The notes: generated by a model not told the origin, from the sequence alone. 5,851 bases of DNA from Proteiniphilum sp. UBA5267 (GCA_002411515.1 DHTF01000032.1:18139-23989); one strand, 5' to 3'; shown: positions 1 through 5,689, counted from the first letter of the stretch. Program-made: numbers and translations.

Positions 1-21
1 GTTCGATTCCCGGCCGTGCTA
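1..21 (+). tRNA. tRNA, 3' end only (isotype not determinable)
   Basis: The first bases fit the 3' part of a tRNA. G1 matches position 53, bases 2-8 (TTCGATT) are a canonical T loop, bases 9-13 (CCCGG) are the 3' side of the T stem, 14-20 (CCGTGCT) are the 3' side of the acceptor stem, and A21 is the discriminator. G1 can pair with C9, as required. The next bases are CTC, so the CCA tail is not encoded and would be added by a nucleotidyltransferase, as is usual in Bacteroidota. The 5' acceptor strand should read roughly RGCACGG just outside the window. The anticodon is missing, so the amino acid cannot be named. Confidence 0.85.
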
Positions 22-28
22 CTCCCTC

Positions 29-475
29 TCAATCAGCTCCAAACGGAGAATCGCTGGGTATAGTAAAGCTTTCCAGGGTAGTTTTACTCTCGAACTTCTT
101 CACTTCTTCTATATTGCTGATTTTTAGCTGTCCACTGTATCTGCATCCCATTTCTATTTCCAGTGCATCCGTCTCGATATCACCTTGTACAGTTCCGGTG
201 GACTTTAAAATGATTTCTTTACTCTTTATATTGCCTTTGATGTGTCCGAAGAGGATGATGTAATCACTCTCCATGTTGCCTTCTATATAAGCGTTCTCGC
301 CGAGTATAATCCCCTTTTTCAAATTAATATTTCCGCACACTTTTCCTTCAATCCTGATGATGCTATCGCCAGAGATATCGCCTATAAAGTCAATATCACT
401 GCCCAGAATTGTGTTTATAGGCATTGAATCTAATTTAGATACGCCTGCATCTCTTTTTTTACTCGAGTTGTCCAT
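29..475 (-). CDS. Bactofilin family cytoskeletal protein
   Basis: This is a 148-residue bactofilin (polymer-forming cytoskeletal protein, formerly DUF583). Such proteins form membrane-associated filaments that act as scaffolds for cell-wall enzymes and other localised machinery. The core spans about residues 21-117. It shows the repeating short beta-strand pattern of the family's right-handed beta-helix, with glycine turns such as IGDISGD, IEGKVCGNI, GHIKGN and TGTVQGDI, each followed by a hydrophobic strand. The first 20 and last 30 residues are polar and probably disordered, as in most bactofilins. I chose the ATG at 475, preceded by an A-rich stretch. A TTG at 523 in the same frame would add 16 residues and overlap the upstream peptidase gene by 14 bases, so coupling from that start is possible. 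The stop is only seven bases from the opposing tRNA. The domain call is firm; the exact start is less so. Confidence 0.9.
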   Translation of the reverse strand: MDNSSKKRDAGVSKLDSMPINTILGSDIDFIGDISGDSIIRIEGKVCGNINLKKGIILGENAYIEGNMESDYIILFGHIKGNIKSKEIILKSTGTVQGDIETDALEIEMGCRYSGQLKISNIEEVKKFESKTTLESFTIPSDSPFGAD

Positions 476-509
476 TTCTATTATTTTATTTTCTTTTACG
501 TTAGAGACA

Positions 510-1337
510 TTATTCCAGATCAAAACTAATATATTTTAATGGGTTTATTTTTTTATCGTCGAAAATAACTTCATAATGCAGATGGGGACCTGTACTTCTT
601 CCTGTACTTCCCATAAGTCCAATATGATCCCCGCTTTGTATGGTTTGACCCTCTTTCACGTCGATTTGTTTGAGGTGTGCGTAGAGTGTTTGTAACGATT
701 CGTTGTGATTGATGACAATGCATCTCCCATATCCACCATTGTACCCCGCAAACGAAACAACGCCATTGCCTGTGGCTCTGATGCTGTCTCCTTGCCGACC
801 TTTGAAGTCAACGCCCGAATGAAACTCAATTCCTTTGCTGGTAAACGGGTTTCTGCGATACCCATAGATGGAGTTGATTTCTCCCTCAAACGGTTTCCCC
901 AATGGTAACCCGAACAAAGTCTCTTCCATTTCAAACAGTTGATTGTCATAAAAGCCAGTGAGCTCGTTGATGTGTATGATATCAAATCCTTCCGCCACAC
1001 CACCTACATTCTCCACTTTCAGGTGTTCCAGTCCCCTTTCCTGCAGGAAAGAATTGATACGGAATATTCCTGAATCTATCGAGGCGAATGTAGTCAGGGC
1101 CTTTTTGAGGTCTATTTGACTTTGGATGTAATTTGCCCGTGCAAGTCGATCTTTATAGGCACGACTTGTATTTTGAAATACAAGATAGCCGGAAACAAGA
1201 AAGAATGTGAGTGTAATGAAGAAAAAGTAATAGGCATACTTTCTCCAATTTACAATAATGTGAGTAGGTACCTGGAGTACTTTGGTGTTTTTATCTTTTG
1301 AATTGACGATTAAAACAGATGTTTTGTGCTTCATCAT
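510..1337 (-). CDS. M23 family metallopeptidase (LytM-type peptidoglycan endopeptidase), membrane-anchored
   Basis: This 275-residue zinc endopeptidase is predicted to cut peptide cross-bridges of peptidoglycan in the periplasm. Residues 1-34 are a short basic cytoplasmic tail, and about 35-54 form one transmembrane helix (YAYYFFFITLTFFLVSGYLV). Residues 55-150 form a linker, with a likely helical part near 60-80. The M23 domain covers about 155-268. Visible catalytic motifs are HSGVD (H173, D177), YAHL (H221) and HLHYEV (H252, H254). By LytM analogy, H173, D177 and H254 bind zinc, and H221 and H252 are catalytic. All are present, so the enzyme should be active. Two ATG codons are adjacent at the start; the first is used here. 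The bactofilin gene follows directly on the same strand, a pairing known from cell-shape systems in other bacteria. Substrate specificity cannot be read from the sequence. Confidence 0.93.
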   Translation of the reverse strand: MMKHKTSVLIVNSKDKNTKVLQVPTHIIVNWRKYAYYFFFITLTFFLVSGYLVFQNTSRAYKDRLARANYIQSQIDLKKALTTFASIDSGIFRINSFLQERGLEHLKVENVGGVAEGFDIIHINELTGFYDNQLFEMEETLFGLPLGKPFEGEINSIYGYRRNPFTSKGIEFHSGVDFKGRQGDSIRATGNGVVSFAGYNGGYGRCIVINHNESLQTLYAHLKQIDVKEGQTIQSGDHIGLMGSTGRSTGPHLHYEVIFDDKKINPLKYISFDLE

Positions 1338-1845
1338 AAGGTCATGATATTTAAGTGATGCAACGAAGAGTGTAATGACATCGCACTTTTTTCAACTGCA
1401 ATGCGGTTTGTTTTTATTGCCCTACTTGTCAAGCAGTGTTTCCGGTGCAATCTGAAAGATAAAATTATAAAGGACATTAAATCTGTTAATAAAAAAAAAT
1501 GCTCATATTTTGGCTGTCCGCTCCTCGCTGTCATTTTTCAGTCTTTTTGGATAAAGCTTTTGGCTTTTGGAGATGCTTTATAATCGGCATTCAGCTCTAC
1601 GAGGGGGTTCATTGAATCTTGTATAAAAAACCAACAGACAAAGAACAGTTTTGCTGGCGAACTGCAAAATTTTTAACATTGCAAATGTAAACAAAAATTG
1701 TTTATGTACTCTGAAAACCGCAATATGGGCATACTACAAAAATACATCATTTGGGGTTGCAACCCTTCATATTTACTCATTCTGGTAGGACATACAGCAA
1801 TACTTCAATATTTTTCACAGACACGGTTCCCTTTTGTAAATAAGA
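1338..1845. other. Intergenic region without a convincing gene
   Basis: This spacer of about 500 bases separates the minus-strand peptidase from the plus-strand lipoprotein promoter. Short open frames at 1334-1534 (-), 1401-1583 (+) and 1698-1895 (+) look like chance frames: no domain, no plausible start context, and mutual overlap. The stretch is AT-rich and holds several small dyads: TTTTGC/GCAAAA at 1649-1669, an AT-rich stem at 1685-1707, and a perfect palindrome at 1754-1765. A minus-strand TACATTTG at 1682-1689 matches the Bacteroidota -7 consensus. It could start a long leader for the peptidase gene, but no good -33 element accompanies it. TAATTTTA at 1460-1467 (-) is a closer but one-mismatch candidate. 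Confidence 0.6.
1754..1765. repeat. Perfect 12-bp palindrome GGGTTGCAACCC
   Basis: GGGTTGCAACCC is identical to its reverse complement and is unusually GC-rich for this AT-rich spacer. It lies about 80 bases upstream of the -33 element of the lipoprotein promoter. It could be a binding site for a dimeric regulator or part of a dispersed repeat. The palindrome itself is certain; its function is unknown. Confidence 0.6.
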
Positions 1846-1877
1846 TTTGGATTTGTGTAATCCGAACATTATTTTTG
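1846..1877 (+). promoter_or_regulatory. Bacteroidota-type promoter for the DUF1080 lipoprotein gene
   Basis: TTTG at 1846-1849, a 20-base spacer, and TATTTTTG at 1870-1877 match both halves and the spacing of the Bacteroidota primary sigma consensus (TTTG, 19-21 bases, TAnnTTTG). Transcription should begin near 1883-1888, giving a leader of about 60 bases to the ATG at 1946. This argues against the in-frame starts at 1892 and 1895, which would be almost leaderless. Confidence 0.7.
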
Positions 1878-1945
1878 TTGTTTAGATCTCCTTGATGGCG
1901 GTTGACTACGCCGACGGGAGAGATTCCACGACATTATTAATATCT

Positions 1946-2737
1946 ATGCTCATGAAGGTTTCAGTTTTTTTTATGTTGGCTGTACTTGTCTTTTCTCTTC
2001 TTTTTAGTTCCTGCGACCGTCCAAAGGATGGGACATGGATTCAGTTGTTCAACGGCAAAGATCTTACTGGCTGGACACCCAAGATTGTTGGTTATGAAGC
2101 TGGCGATAATTTTGCAAACACTTTTCGTGTGGAGGATGGGATGATCAAGGTGCGTTACGACGGCTACGATTCACTCAGGGATCGCTTTGGCCATCTTTTC
2201 TATGAAGATGAGTTATCGAATTACAAACTGCGGGTGGAATATCGTATCGTTGGCGAGCAGTGCCCCGGAGCGCCTGGTTGGGCTTATAAGAATTCGGGTA
2301 TAATGCTCCATGGACAGTCACCCGAGTCGATGTCATTGAATCAGGATTTTCCCACTTCTATCGAAGTGCAGTTGCTCGGCAGCGATTCTCTGGTACAGCG
2401 CACCAATATGAATGTCTGTACCCCCGGCACCAATGTGATGATCAACGGAGAATTGATCCTCGATCATTGCATCAATTCATCCTCGGCCTTCTTTTACGGA
2501 GAAGATTGGGTGACTGCCGAGGTGGAAGTAAGAGGCAACGAGGTGATATATCATATCCTCAATGGAGATACAGTCATGCAGTATCAAAAACCTCAACTAG
2601 ATGAGCGTGACGCAACCTACGCCAAGTTGATAGAGATAAACGGGGGCGATAAGATGTTAAGCAAGGGTACCATCTCCCTGCAAAGTGAAGGACATCCGAT
2701 TGATTTCAGAAAGGTAGAGCTGAAGATTCTTGAATAG
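1946..2737 (+). CDS. DUF1080 (3-keto-disaccharide hydrolase-type) lipoprotein
   Basis: This 263-residue predicted lipoprotein carries one DUF1080 domain (PF06439), a concanavalin-like jelly-roll fold common in Bacteroidota and Planctomycetota. Members are often annotated as 3-keto-disaccharide hydrolases because some cleave 3-oxo-glycosides. Residues 3-20 are a hydrophobic signal segment ending in LFSSC, so Cys23 should be the lipidated residue. The domain fills about 30-262. Family motifs are LFNGKDLTGW near 34-43, NSGIMLHG at 116-123, SIEVQLLG at 138-145, and the terminal LQSEGHPIDFRKVEL. The ATG at 1946 (or 1952, giving an MKVS start) fits the signal peptide; upstream in-frame starts at 1892 (TTG) and 1895 would add a polar extension unlike a signal peptide. 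No dehydrogenase, isomerase or SusCD-like gene lies next to it, so its sugar substrate is unknown. The family call is firm; the enzymatic role is inferred. Confidence 0.88.
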   Translation: MLMKVSVFFMLAVLVFSLLFSSCDRPKDGTWIQLFNGKDLTGWTPKIVGYEAGDNFANTFRVEDGMIKVRYDGYDSLRDRFGHLFYEDELSNYKLRVEYRIVGEQCPGAPGWAYKNSGIMLHGQSPESMSLNQDFPTSIEVQLLGSDSLVQRTNMNVCTPGTNVMINGELILDHCINSSSAFFYGEDWVTAEVEVRGNEVIYHILNGDTVMQYQKPQLDERDATYAKLIEINGGDKMLSKGTISLQSEGHPIDFRKVELKILE

Positions 2738-2778
2738 AGATCCTTTTTTTCTATAAAATGAAGCCGTTGGTTGGTTGG

Positions 2779-3360
2779 CTAATAAAAAGTCGAGATATAA
2801 TAATCCAGGCTTACATTGTCGGGTAAATCCAATTTCTTTTTGAGCCGGTATTTCTTTGTTTCAACTGTACGTCGTTCCACAAAAGTGTTGGCGGCGATCT
2901 CCTTTGTGGTAAAATTCAAAAAGATTATTGCACAAAGTATCAACTCCGACCGGGATAGATTGTTGTGCTTTTGTAGCATGCGTCGTGTGGCTTCGGGGTA
3001 GAGTTCCTGAAACCTGTTTAGAAATGAGGGATCGTTTTTTCTTGCCAGTTCAATAATTTCGGTGGAGCTTTTGTTCAGCTTTTGCTCCATCTGTTTGAGG
3101 TACATTTCTTTCGCTACTATCTTTTTTGCGGATTCTTCAAGCTGACGCTGAATCAGCGAAATTTCCTGTTCCTTTTTAGTATAGTACTTGTTCCTGGAGT
3201 GGCACCATCTTGCGACCAATAATATGACAAATGATGTAGCCAACAGGAGAATAAACACAAAACTCAGGAATGATACATTCATCTGTTTATTAAGGAGTCC
3301 ATTCCCCAGTATATGCAAAAGCGAACTAACAACTTTAAGGATAATGTGACTATATATCAT
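2779..3360 (-). CDS. Membrane-anchored HTH regulator (C-terminal half of a Bacteroidota TPR-HTH type protein)
   Basis: This 193-residue protein has a hydrophobic N terminus, a clear transmembrane helix at about 29-50 followed by basic residues (RWCHSRNK), a charged coiled coil at about 61-105, and a C-terminal LuxR-like helix-turn-helix at about 133-180. Diagnostic HTH stretches are LSRSELILCAIIFLNF, TTKEIA (151-156) and the basic recognition helix RRTVETKKYRLKKKL. The order membrane helix, coiled coil, HTH is that of Bacteroidota regulators which normally carry periplasmic TPR repeats in front. Those repeats are absent here, and an in-frame stop lies just upstream at 3388-3390. The HTH should face the cytoplasm by the positive-inside rule. 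The start at 3360 suits the promoter at 3419-3426; an ATG at 3282 would leave 167 residues and just the one helix. It converges on the lipoprotein gene, 41 bases apart. The regulated genes are unknown. Confidence 0.75.
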   Translation of the reverse strand: MIYSHIILKVVSSLLHILGNGLLNKQMNVSFLSFVFILLLATSFVILLVARWCHSRNKYYTKKEQEISLIQRQLEESAKKIVAKEMYLKQMEQKLNKSSTEIIELARKNDPSFLNRFQELYPEATRRMLQKHNNLSRSELILCAIIFLNFTTKEIAANTFVERRTVETKKYRLKKKLDLPDNVSLDYYISTFY

Positions 3361-3418
3361 ATACAGAAACGTTCCAACTTTAAGAAATTAACCAATCGTT
3401 CTCCTGGTTTCATTACAA

Positions 3419-3426
3419 CAAAGATA
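3419..3426 (-). promoter_or_regulatory. -7 promoter element for the HTH regulator gene
   Basis: On the minus strand these bases read TATCTTTG, an exact match to the Bacteroidota -7 consensus TAnnTTTG. The -33 element is weak (a TTTC 18 bases upstream). Transcription would begin near 3410, about 50 bases before the ATG at 3360. Confidence 0.55.
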
Positions 3427-3575
3427 CTACATTTTGTAATTTATGAAAGAGGAGTAAGTCAATTCCAGCATCAACAATTGAAGAAAATATCCAGATCTTA
3501 ATTCAAAAAATCGCATCTGAGACCGGATTGGGAAACATCAAAAACTGGTAGAACATTAACAGTTCCCTTTTTACC
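3427..3575. other. Gene-poor stretch with a possible + strand gene-end remnant
   Basis: No complete gene is visible here. On the + strand an open stretch from 3447 to the TAG at 3549-3551 encodes a protein-like tail (IPASTIEENIQILIQKIASE, then TGLGNIKNW). It has no start codon, and a TGA at 3444-3446 closes it upstream. A strong hairpin follows 24 bases after the stop. The layout suits the leftover 3' end of a deleted or decayed gene, but 34 open codons can also arise by chance, and I do not recognise the family. Confidence 0.3.
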
Positions 3576-3613
3576 GATAAACCGTCTCCTGTTTTAACAG
3601 GAGACGGTTTATC
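3576..3613. terminator. Strong inverted repeat, probable bidirectional terminator
   Basis: Two perfect 18-base arms (GATAAACCGTCTCCTGTT and its complement) are separated by TT. As RNA this gives a stem of about 16 bp with a TTTTAA loop. It is GC-rich inside and AT-rich at the base, like many Bacteroidota terminators. No strong oligo-T tract follows on either strand, so a role as RNA processing barrier or mobile-element end is also possible. Confidence 0.6.
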
Positions 3614-3616
3614 TTG

Positions 3617-3660
3617 CTACTTTGTTCCTACCATATTCCTACCTTGCTCCTACCTTGTTC
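3617..3660. repeat. 11-bp tandem repeat, four copies
   Basis: Four head-to-tail 11-base units: CTACTTTGTTC (3617), CTACCATATTC (3628), CTACCTTGCTC (3639) and CTACCTTGTTC (3650). Copies 3 and 4 differ at one base; copies 1 and 2 are more diverged. The unit is not a multiple of three, so it is not a protein repeat. It begins four bases after the inverted repeat ending at 3613. Confidence 0.8.
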
Positions 3661-3674
3661 GGTATCTCTCCCTG

Positions 3675-3750
3675 TTTCCCTTATATATCCCTTATAACAA
3701 CCTCATTCATCAATAAGGAGATAACGACCCATTACCAGTCCATTACCCGT
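3675..3750. repeat. Further 11-bp-spaced direct repeats of different sequence
   Basis: CCCTTATA occurs at 3679-3686 and again at 3690-3697, exactly 11 bases apart. CCATTACCAGT (3729-3739) is followed directly by CCATTACCCGT (3740-3750), one mismatch and again an 11-base period. These units differ in sequence from the four-copy array to the left but keep its period, so the region looks like a decayed minisatellite or a series of helically phased sites. Confidence 0.55.
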
Positions 3751-3818
3751 GCAGGAAGTTATTCCTTCTGTATTTCGGGTTGCCGAAGGAGGGCTCCACA
3801 GTCTGGGTATTTTTTTTG
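3751..3818 (+). ncRNA. Possible small structured RNA or element end, terminating in T8
   Basis: Small hairpins follow one another on the + strand: GGAA-GTTA-TTCC at 3754-3765, TTCGG-GTTG-CCGAA at 3774-3787, and a weak CCA-CAGTC-TGG at about 3796-3806. Eight Ts (3810-3817) follow. ACCCA at 3727-3731 could also pair with TGGGT at 3804-3808 and close the whole segment. No promoter is obvious and no known RNA family is recognised, so this is a structural suggestion only. It could equally be the end of a dispersed repeat. Confidence 0.3.
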
Positions 3819-3862
3819 ATTAAAATAAAAAAAAGCCATCTCAAAAATATTTTTGAGATGGC
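3817..3862 (-). terminator. Rho-independent terminator of pckA
   Basis: A perfect 28-base palindrome (arms GCCATCTCAAAAAT and complement, 3835-3862) lies 23 bases past the pckA stop. On the minus strand it is followed by TTTTTTTTATTTT, a classical U-tract. Confidence 0.9.
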
Positions 3863-3885
3863 CTATTTTGAATATAACTAACTGA

Positions 3886-5478
3886 TTAACCCAGTTGCGG
3901 TCCTGATGGGATCAGGGCAATGGCAGCTTCGGTGTCACAGTATTGTTTGAAGTTCTCGATGTACATGCCGGCCAGTTTTTTGGCTTTGACTTCCCACTCG
4001 CTCTTGTCAGCATAGCTGTTTCGCGGATCGAGGATATCGGATACGCCGTTCAGTTTTGCCGGAGCAGTGAGGTTCATGATGGGTACATGGATCGTTTCAG
4101 CTTTTTCGATCGATCCGTCGATGATGGCGTCGATGATGGCACGGGTATCTTTCAGTGAGATACGTTTTCCGGTACCGTTCCAGCCTGTGTTCACCAGATA
4201 AGCCTTTGCATTGTGCTCGTGCATCTTTTCAACCAGACGCTGTGCATAGATGGTTGGATGAACTGTGAGGAAAGCCTCACCAAAAGCGGGTGAGAAAGAA
4301 GGCTGCGGTTCTGTGATGCCACGCTCTGTCCCTGCCAGCTTGGAGGTGAATCCGCAAAGGAAGTGGTACTGTGCCTGATTCTCGTCAAGTATAGATACCG
4401 GAGGCAATACGCCGAAGGCATCAGCAGAGAGATAGATGATTTTTTTGGCATGTCCTGCACGTGAAGGAAGTACAATCTTGCTGATGTGGTGAATCGGGTA
4501 AGATACACGGGTATTCTCAGTGGTGGAACCGTCGGCGTAATCAATGTTGCCTTCATCATCCACCGTTACGTTTTCCAGCAATGCATCGCGACGGATTGCT
4601 CTCCAGATGTCCGGTTCATTTTCTTCGCTCAGGTTGATCACCTTGGCATAACAGCCTCCTTCGTAGTTGAACACACCGTTGTGATCCCAGCCGTGTTCGT
4701 CATCACCGATCAGGAAACGTTTCGGATCGGCAGAGAGGGTTGTCTTTCCTGTGCCGGATAAGCCGAAGAAAATAGCCACATCACCCTCTTTGCCTACGTT
4801 GGCAGAGCAGTGCATGGAAGCAATACCGCGCAACGGCAGATAATAGTTCATCAAAGAGAAGATACCTTTTTTCATTTCGCCACCATACCAGGTGCCGCCA
4901 ATTACCTGCATTTTCTCGGTCAGATCGAACAGGGTGAAGTTTTCGGAGTTCAACCCGAATTCTTTCCATTTGTCGTTGGTAGTTTTGGACCCGTTTAAGC
5001 ATACAAAATCAGGCTCGCCGTAATGTTCCAGTTCATAATGAGAAGGACGGATGAACATGTTGGTCACGAAATGAGCCTGCCATGCTACTTCCATGATGAA
5101 GCGAACTTTCATGCGGGTATCTTCGTTGGTACCGCAGTAAGTATCCACTACATATAATTTTTGTGCTTTTGAGAGTTGCTCGGTAACACGTCCTTTGCAA
5201 TAATTGAAAGCATCTTTCGAGCAGGGACGATTGATGGTTCCGTCCCACCAAAGAGTATCTTTGGTCACGTCGTCTTTTACAAAGTATTTGTCTTTGGGTG
5301 AACGGCCGGTAAATTTACCGGTGTAAACGGCAGTAGCTCCTGTTTTGGTTAACTTGGCTTTTTCGAAACCTTCGTTGGCAGGATTCATTTCATCCTGATA
5401 CAGCGTTTCGTAGGAAGGATTGTGTACGATCTCAAAATCGCCCACAATACCATACTTGCTTAAATCTAAATTTACCAT
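3886..5478 (-). CDS. pckA: Phosphoenolpyruvate carboxykinase (ATP-dependent)
   Basis: This cytoplasmic enzyme interconverts oxaloacetate plus ATP with PEP, CO2 and ADP. It serves gluconeogenesis, and in many anaerobic Bacteroidota also the CO2-fixing, ATP-yielding direction on the way to succinate. At 530 residues it is full length for the ATP-type family. Visible motifs are [10 protein letters not shown] (R59, substrate binding), [12 protein letters not shown] (194-205, metal-binding lysine), MHCSANVG (H223, metal ligand), the P-loop [11 protein letters not shown] (239-249), the kinase-2 site IGDDEHGW (257-264, catalytic Asp), NTRVSYPI (R324), [12 protein letters not shown] and [12 protein letters not shown]. 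All key residues are present. The ATG at 5478 is preceded by an A/T-rich leader and a good promoter, and a strong terminator follows, so the gene is probably a single transcription unit. Its GC content appears higher than that of the bactofilin and HTH genes, consistent with high expression. Identification is firm. Confidence 0.98.
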   Translation of the reverse strand: MVNLDLSKYGIVGDFEIVHNPSYETLYQDEMNPANEGFEKAKLTKTGATAVYTGKFTGRSPKDKYFVKDDVTKDTLWWDGTINRPCSKDAFNYCKGRVTEQLSKAQKLYVVDTYCGTNEDTRMKVRFIMEVAWQAHFVTNMFIRPSHYELEHYGEPDFVCLNGSKTTNDKWKEFGLNSENFTLFDLTEKMQVIGGTWYGGEMKKGIFSLMNYYLPLRGIASMHCSANVGKEGDVAIFFGLSGTGKTTLSADPKRFLIGDDEHGWDHNGVFNYEGGCYAKVINLSEENEPDIWRAIRRDALLENVTVDDEGNIDYADGSTTENTRVSYPIHHISKIVLPSRAGHAKKIIYLSADAFGVLPPVSILDENQAQYHFLCGFTSKLAGTERGITEPQPSFSPAFGEAFLTVHPTIYAQRLVEKMHEHNAKAYLVNTGWNGTGKRISLKDTRAIIDAIIDGSIEKAETIHVPIMNLTAPAKLNGVSDILDPRNSYADKSEWEVKAKKLAGMYIENFKQYCDTEAAIALIPSGPQLG

Positions 5479-5549
5479 TTTTGAAAAATTTTGGGTTTAT
5501 TATTTGTGATTATATAAAACTTTTCCTGTGAAGTCCTAAAACACCTCTA

Positions 5550-5580
5550 CAAAGATATAAAATTCCAATCAATCTGAAAA
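5550..5580 (-). promoter_or_regulatory. Bacteroidota-type promoter for pckA
   Basis: On the minus strand TATCTTTG (5550-5557) is an exact -7 consensus. A T-rich TTTT at 5577-5580, 19 bases upstream, is a three-of-four match to the -33 TTTG. Transcription should start near 5543, leaving a leader of about 65 bases. Confidence 0.65.
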
Positions 5581-5681
5581 GCAATTAGAGAAATTTTTCT
5601 TTAATTATGGCTCTTTTCCCCAAAAAAACCACCTTCCAACAAAAAAAAAGCGGAAAAGTTCAGTAAAAGTGAGAAAAACAG

Positions 5682-5689
5682 TACCTTTG
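5682..5689 (+). promoter_or_regulatory. -7 promoter element for upp
   Basis: TACCTTTG is an exact match to the Bacteroidota -7 consensus TAnnTTTG. No good TTTG is seen 19-21 bases upstream (TTCA at best). The start of transcription would fall near 5695, about 35 bases before the ATG at 5730. Confidence 0.6.

Noticed and set aside
1334..1583. Overlapping short frames on both strands (1334-1534 minus, 1401-1583 plus)
   Set aside because: They overlap antisense to each other, show no family features, and the minus one runs into the start of the peptidase gene in another frame.
1649..1674. TTTTGC/GCAAAA hairpin followed by five Ts on +
   Set aside because: It looks like a weak terminator, but no + strand gene lies upstream for it to end, and the stem is only six pairs. 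Not called.
1698..1895. Open frame of 65 codons on + upstream of the lipoprotein
   Set aside because: No domain or signal is recognisable, its start has no supporting promoter, and it runs through the well-formed promoter at 1846-1877. It is best explained as a chance frame.
2762..2780. AGCC...GGCT dyad between the convergent lipoprotein and HTH genes
   Set aside because: Only four base pairs with an 11-base loop and no T-tract; too weak to call a terminator, although one would be expected here.
3617..3750. Considered as a CRISPR array because of the regular repeats
   Set aside because: Units are 11 bases and mostly contiguous, with no unique spacers of 30-40 bases and no cas genes nearby.
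3622..3819. Open frame of 65 codons on + across the 11-bp repeats
   Set aside because: The repeat unit is not a multiple of three, so successive units are read in different frames, and the frame ends in the T-run of the structured segment. A protein is unlikely.
4191..4559. Frames of 60-120 codons inside pckA in other frames and on the other strand
   Set aside because: They lie wholly within a full-length, clearly conserved pckA and carry no independent family signal; they are shadows of its codon use.
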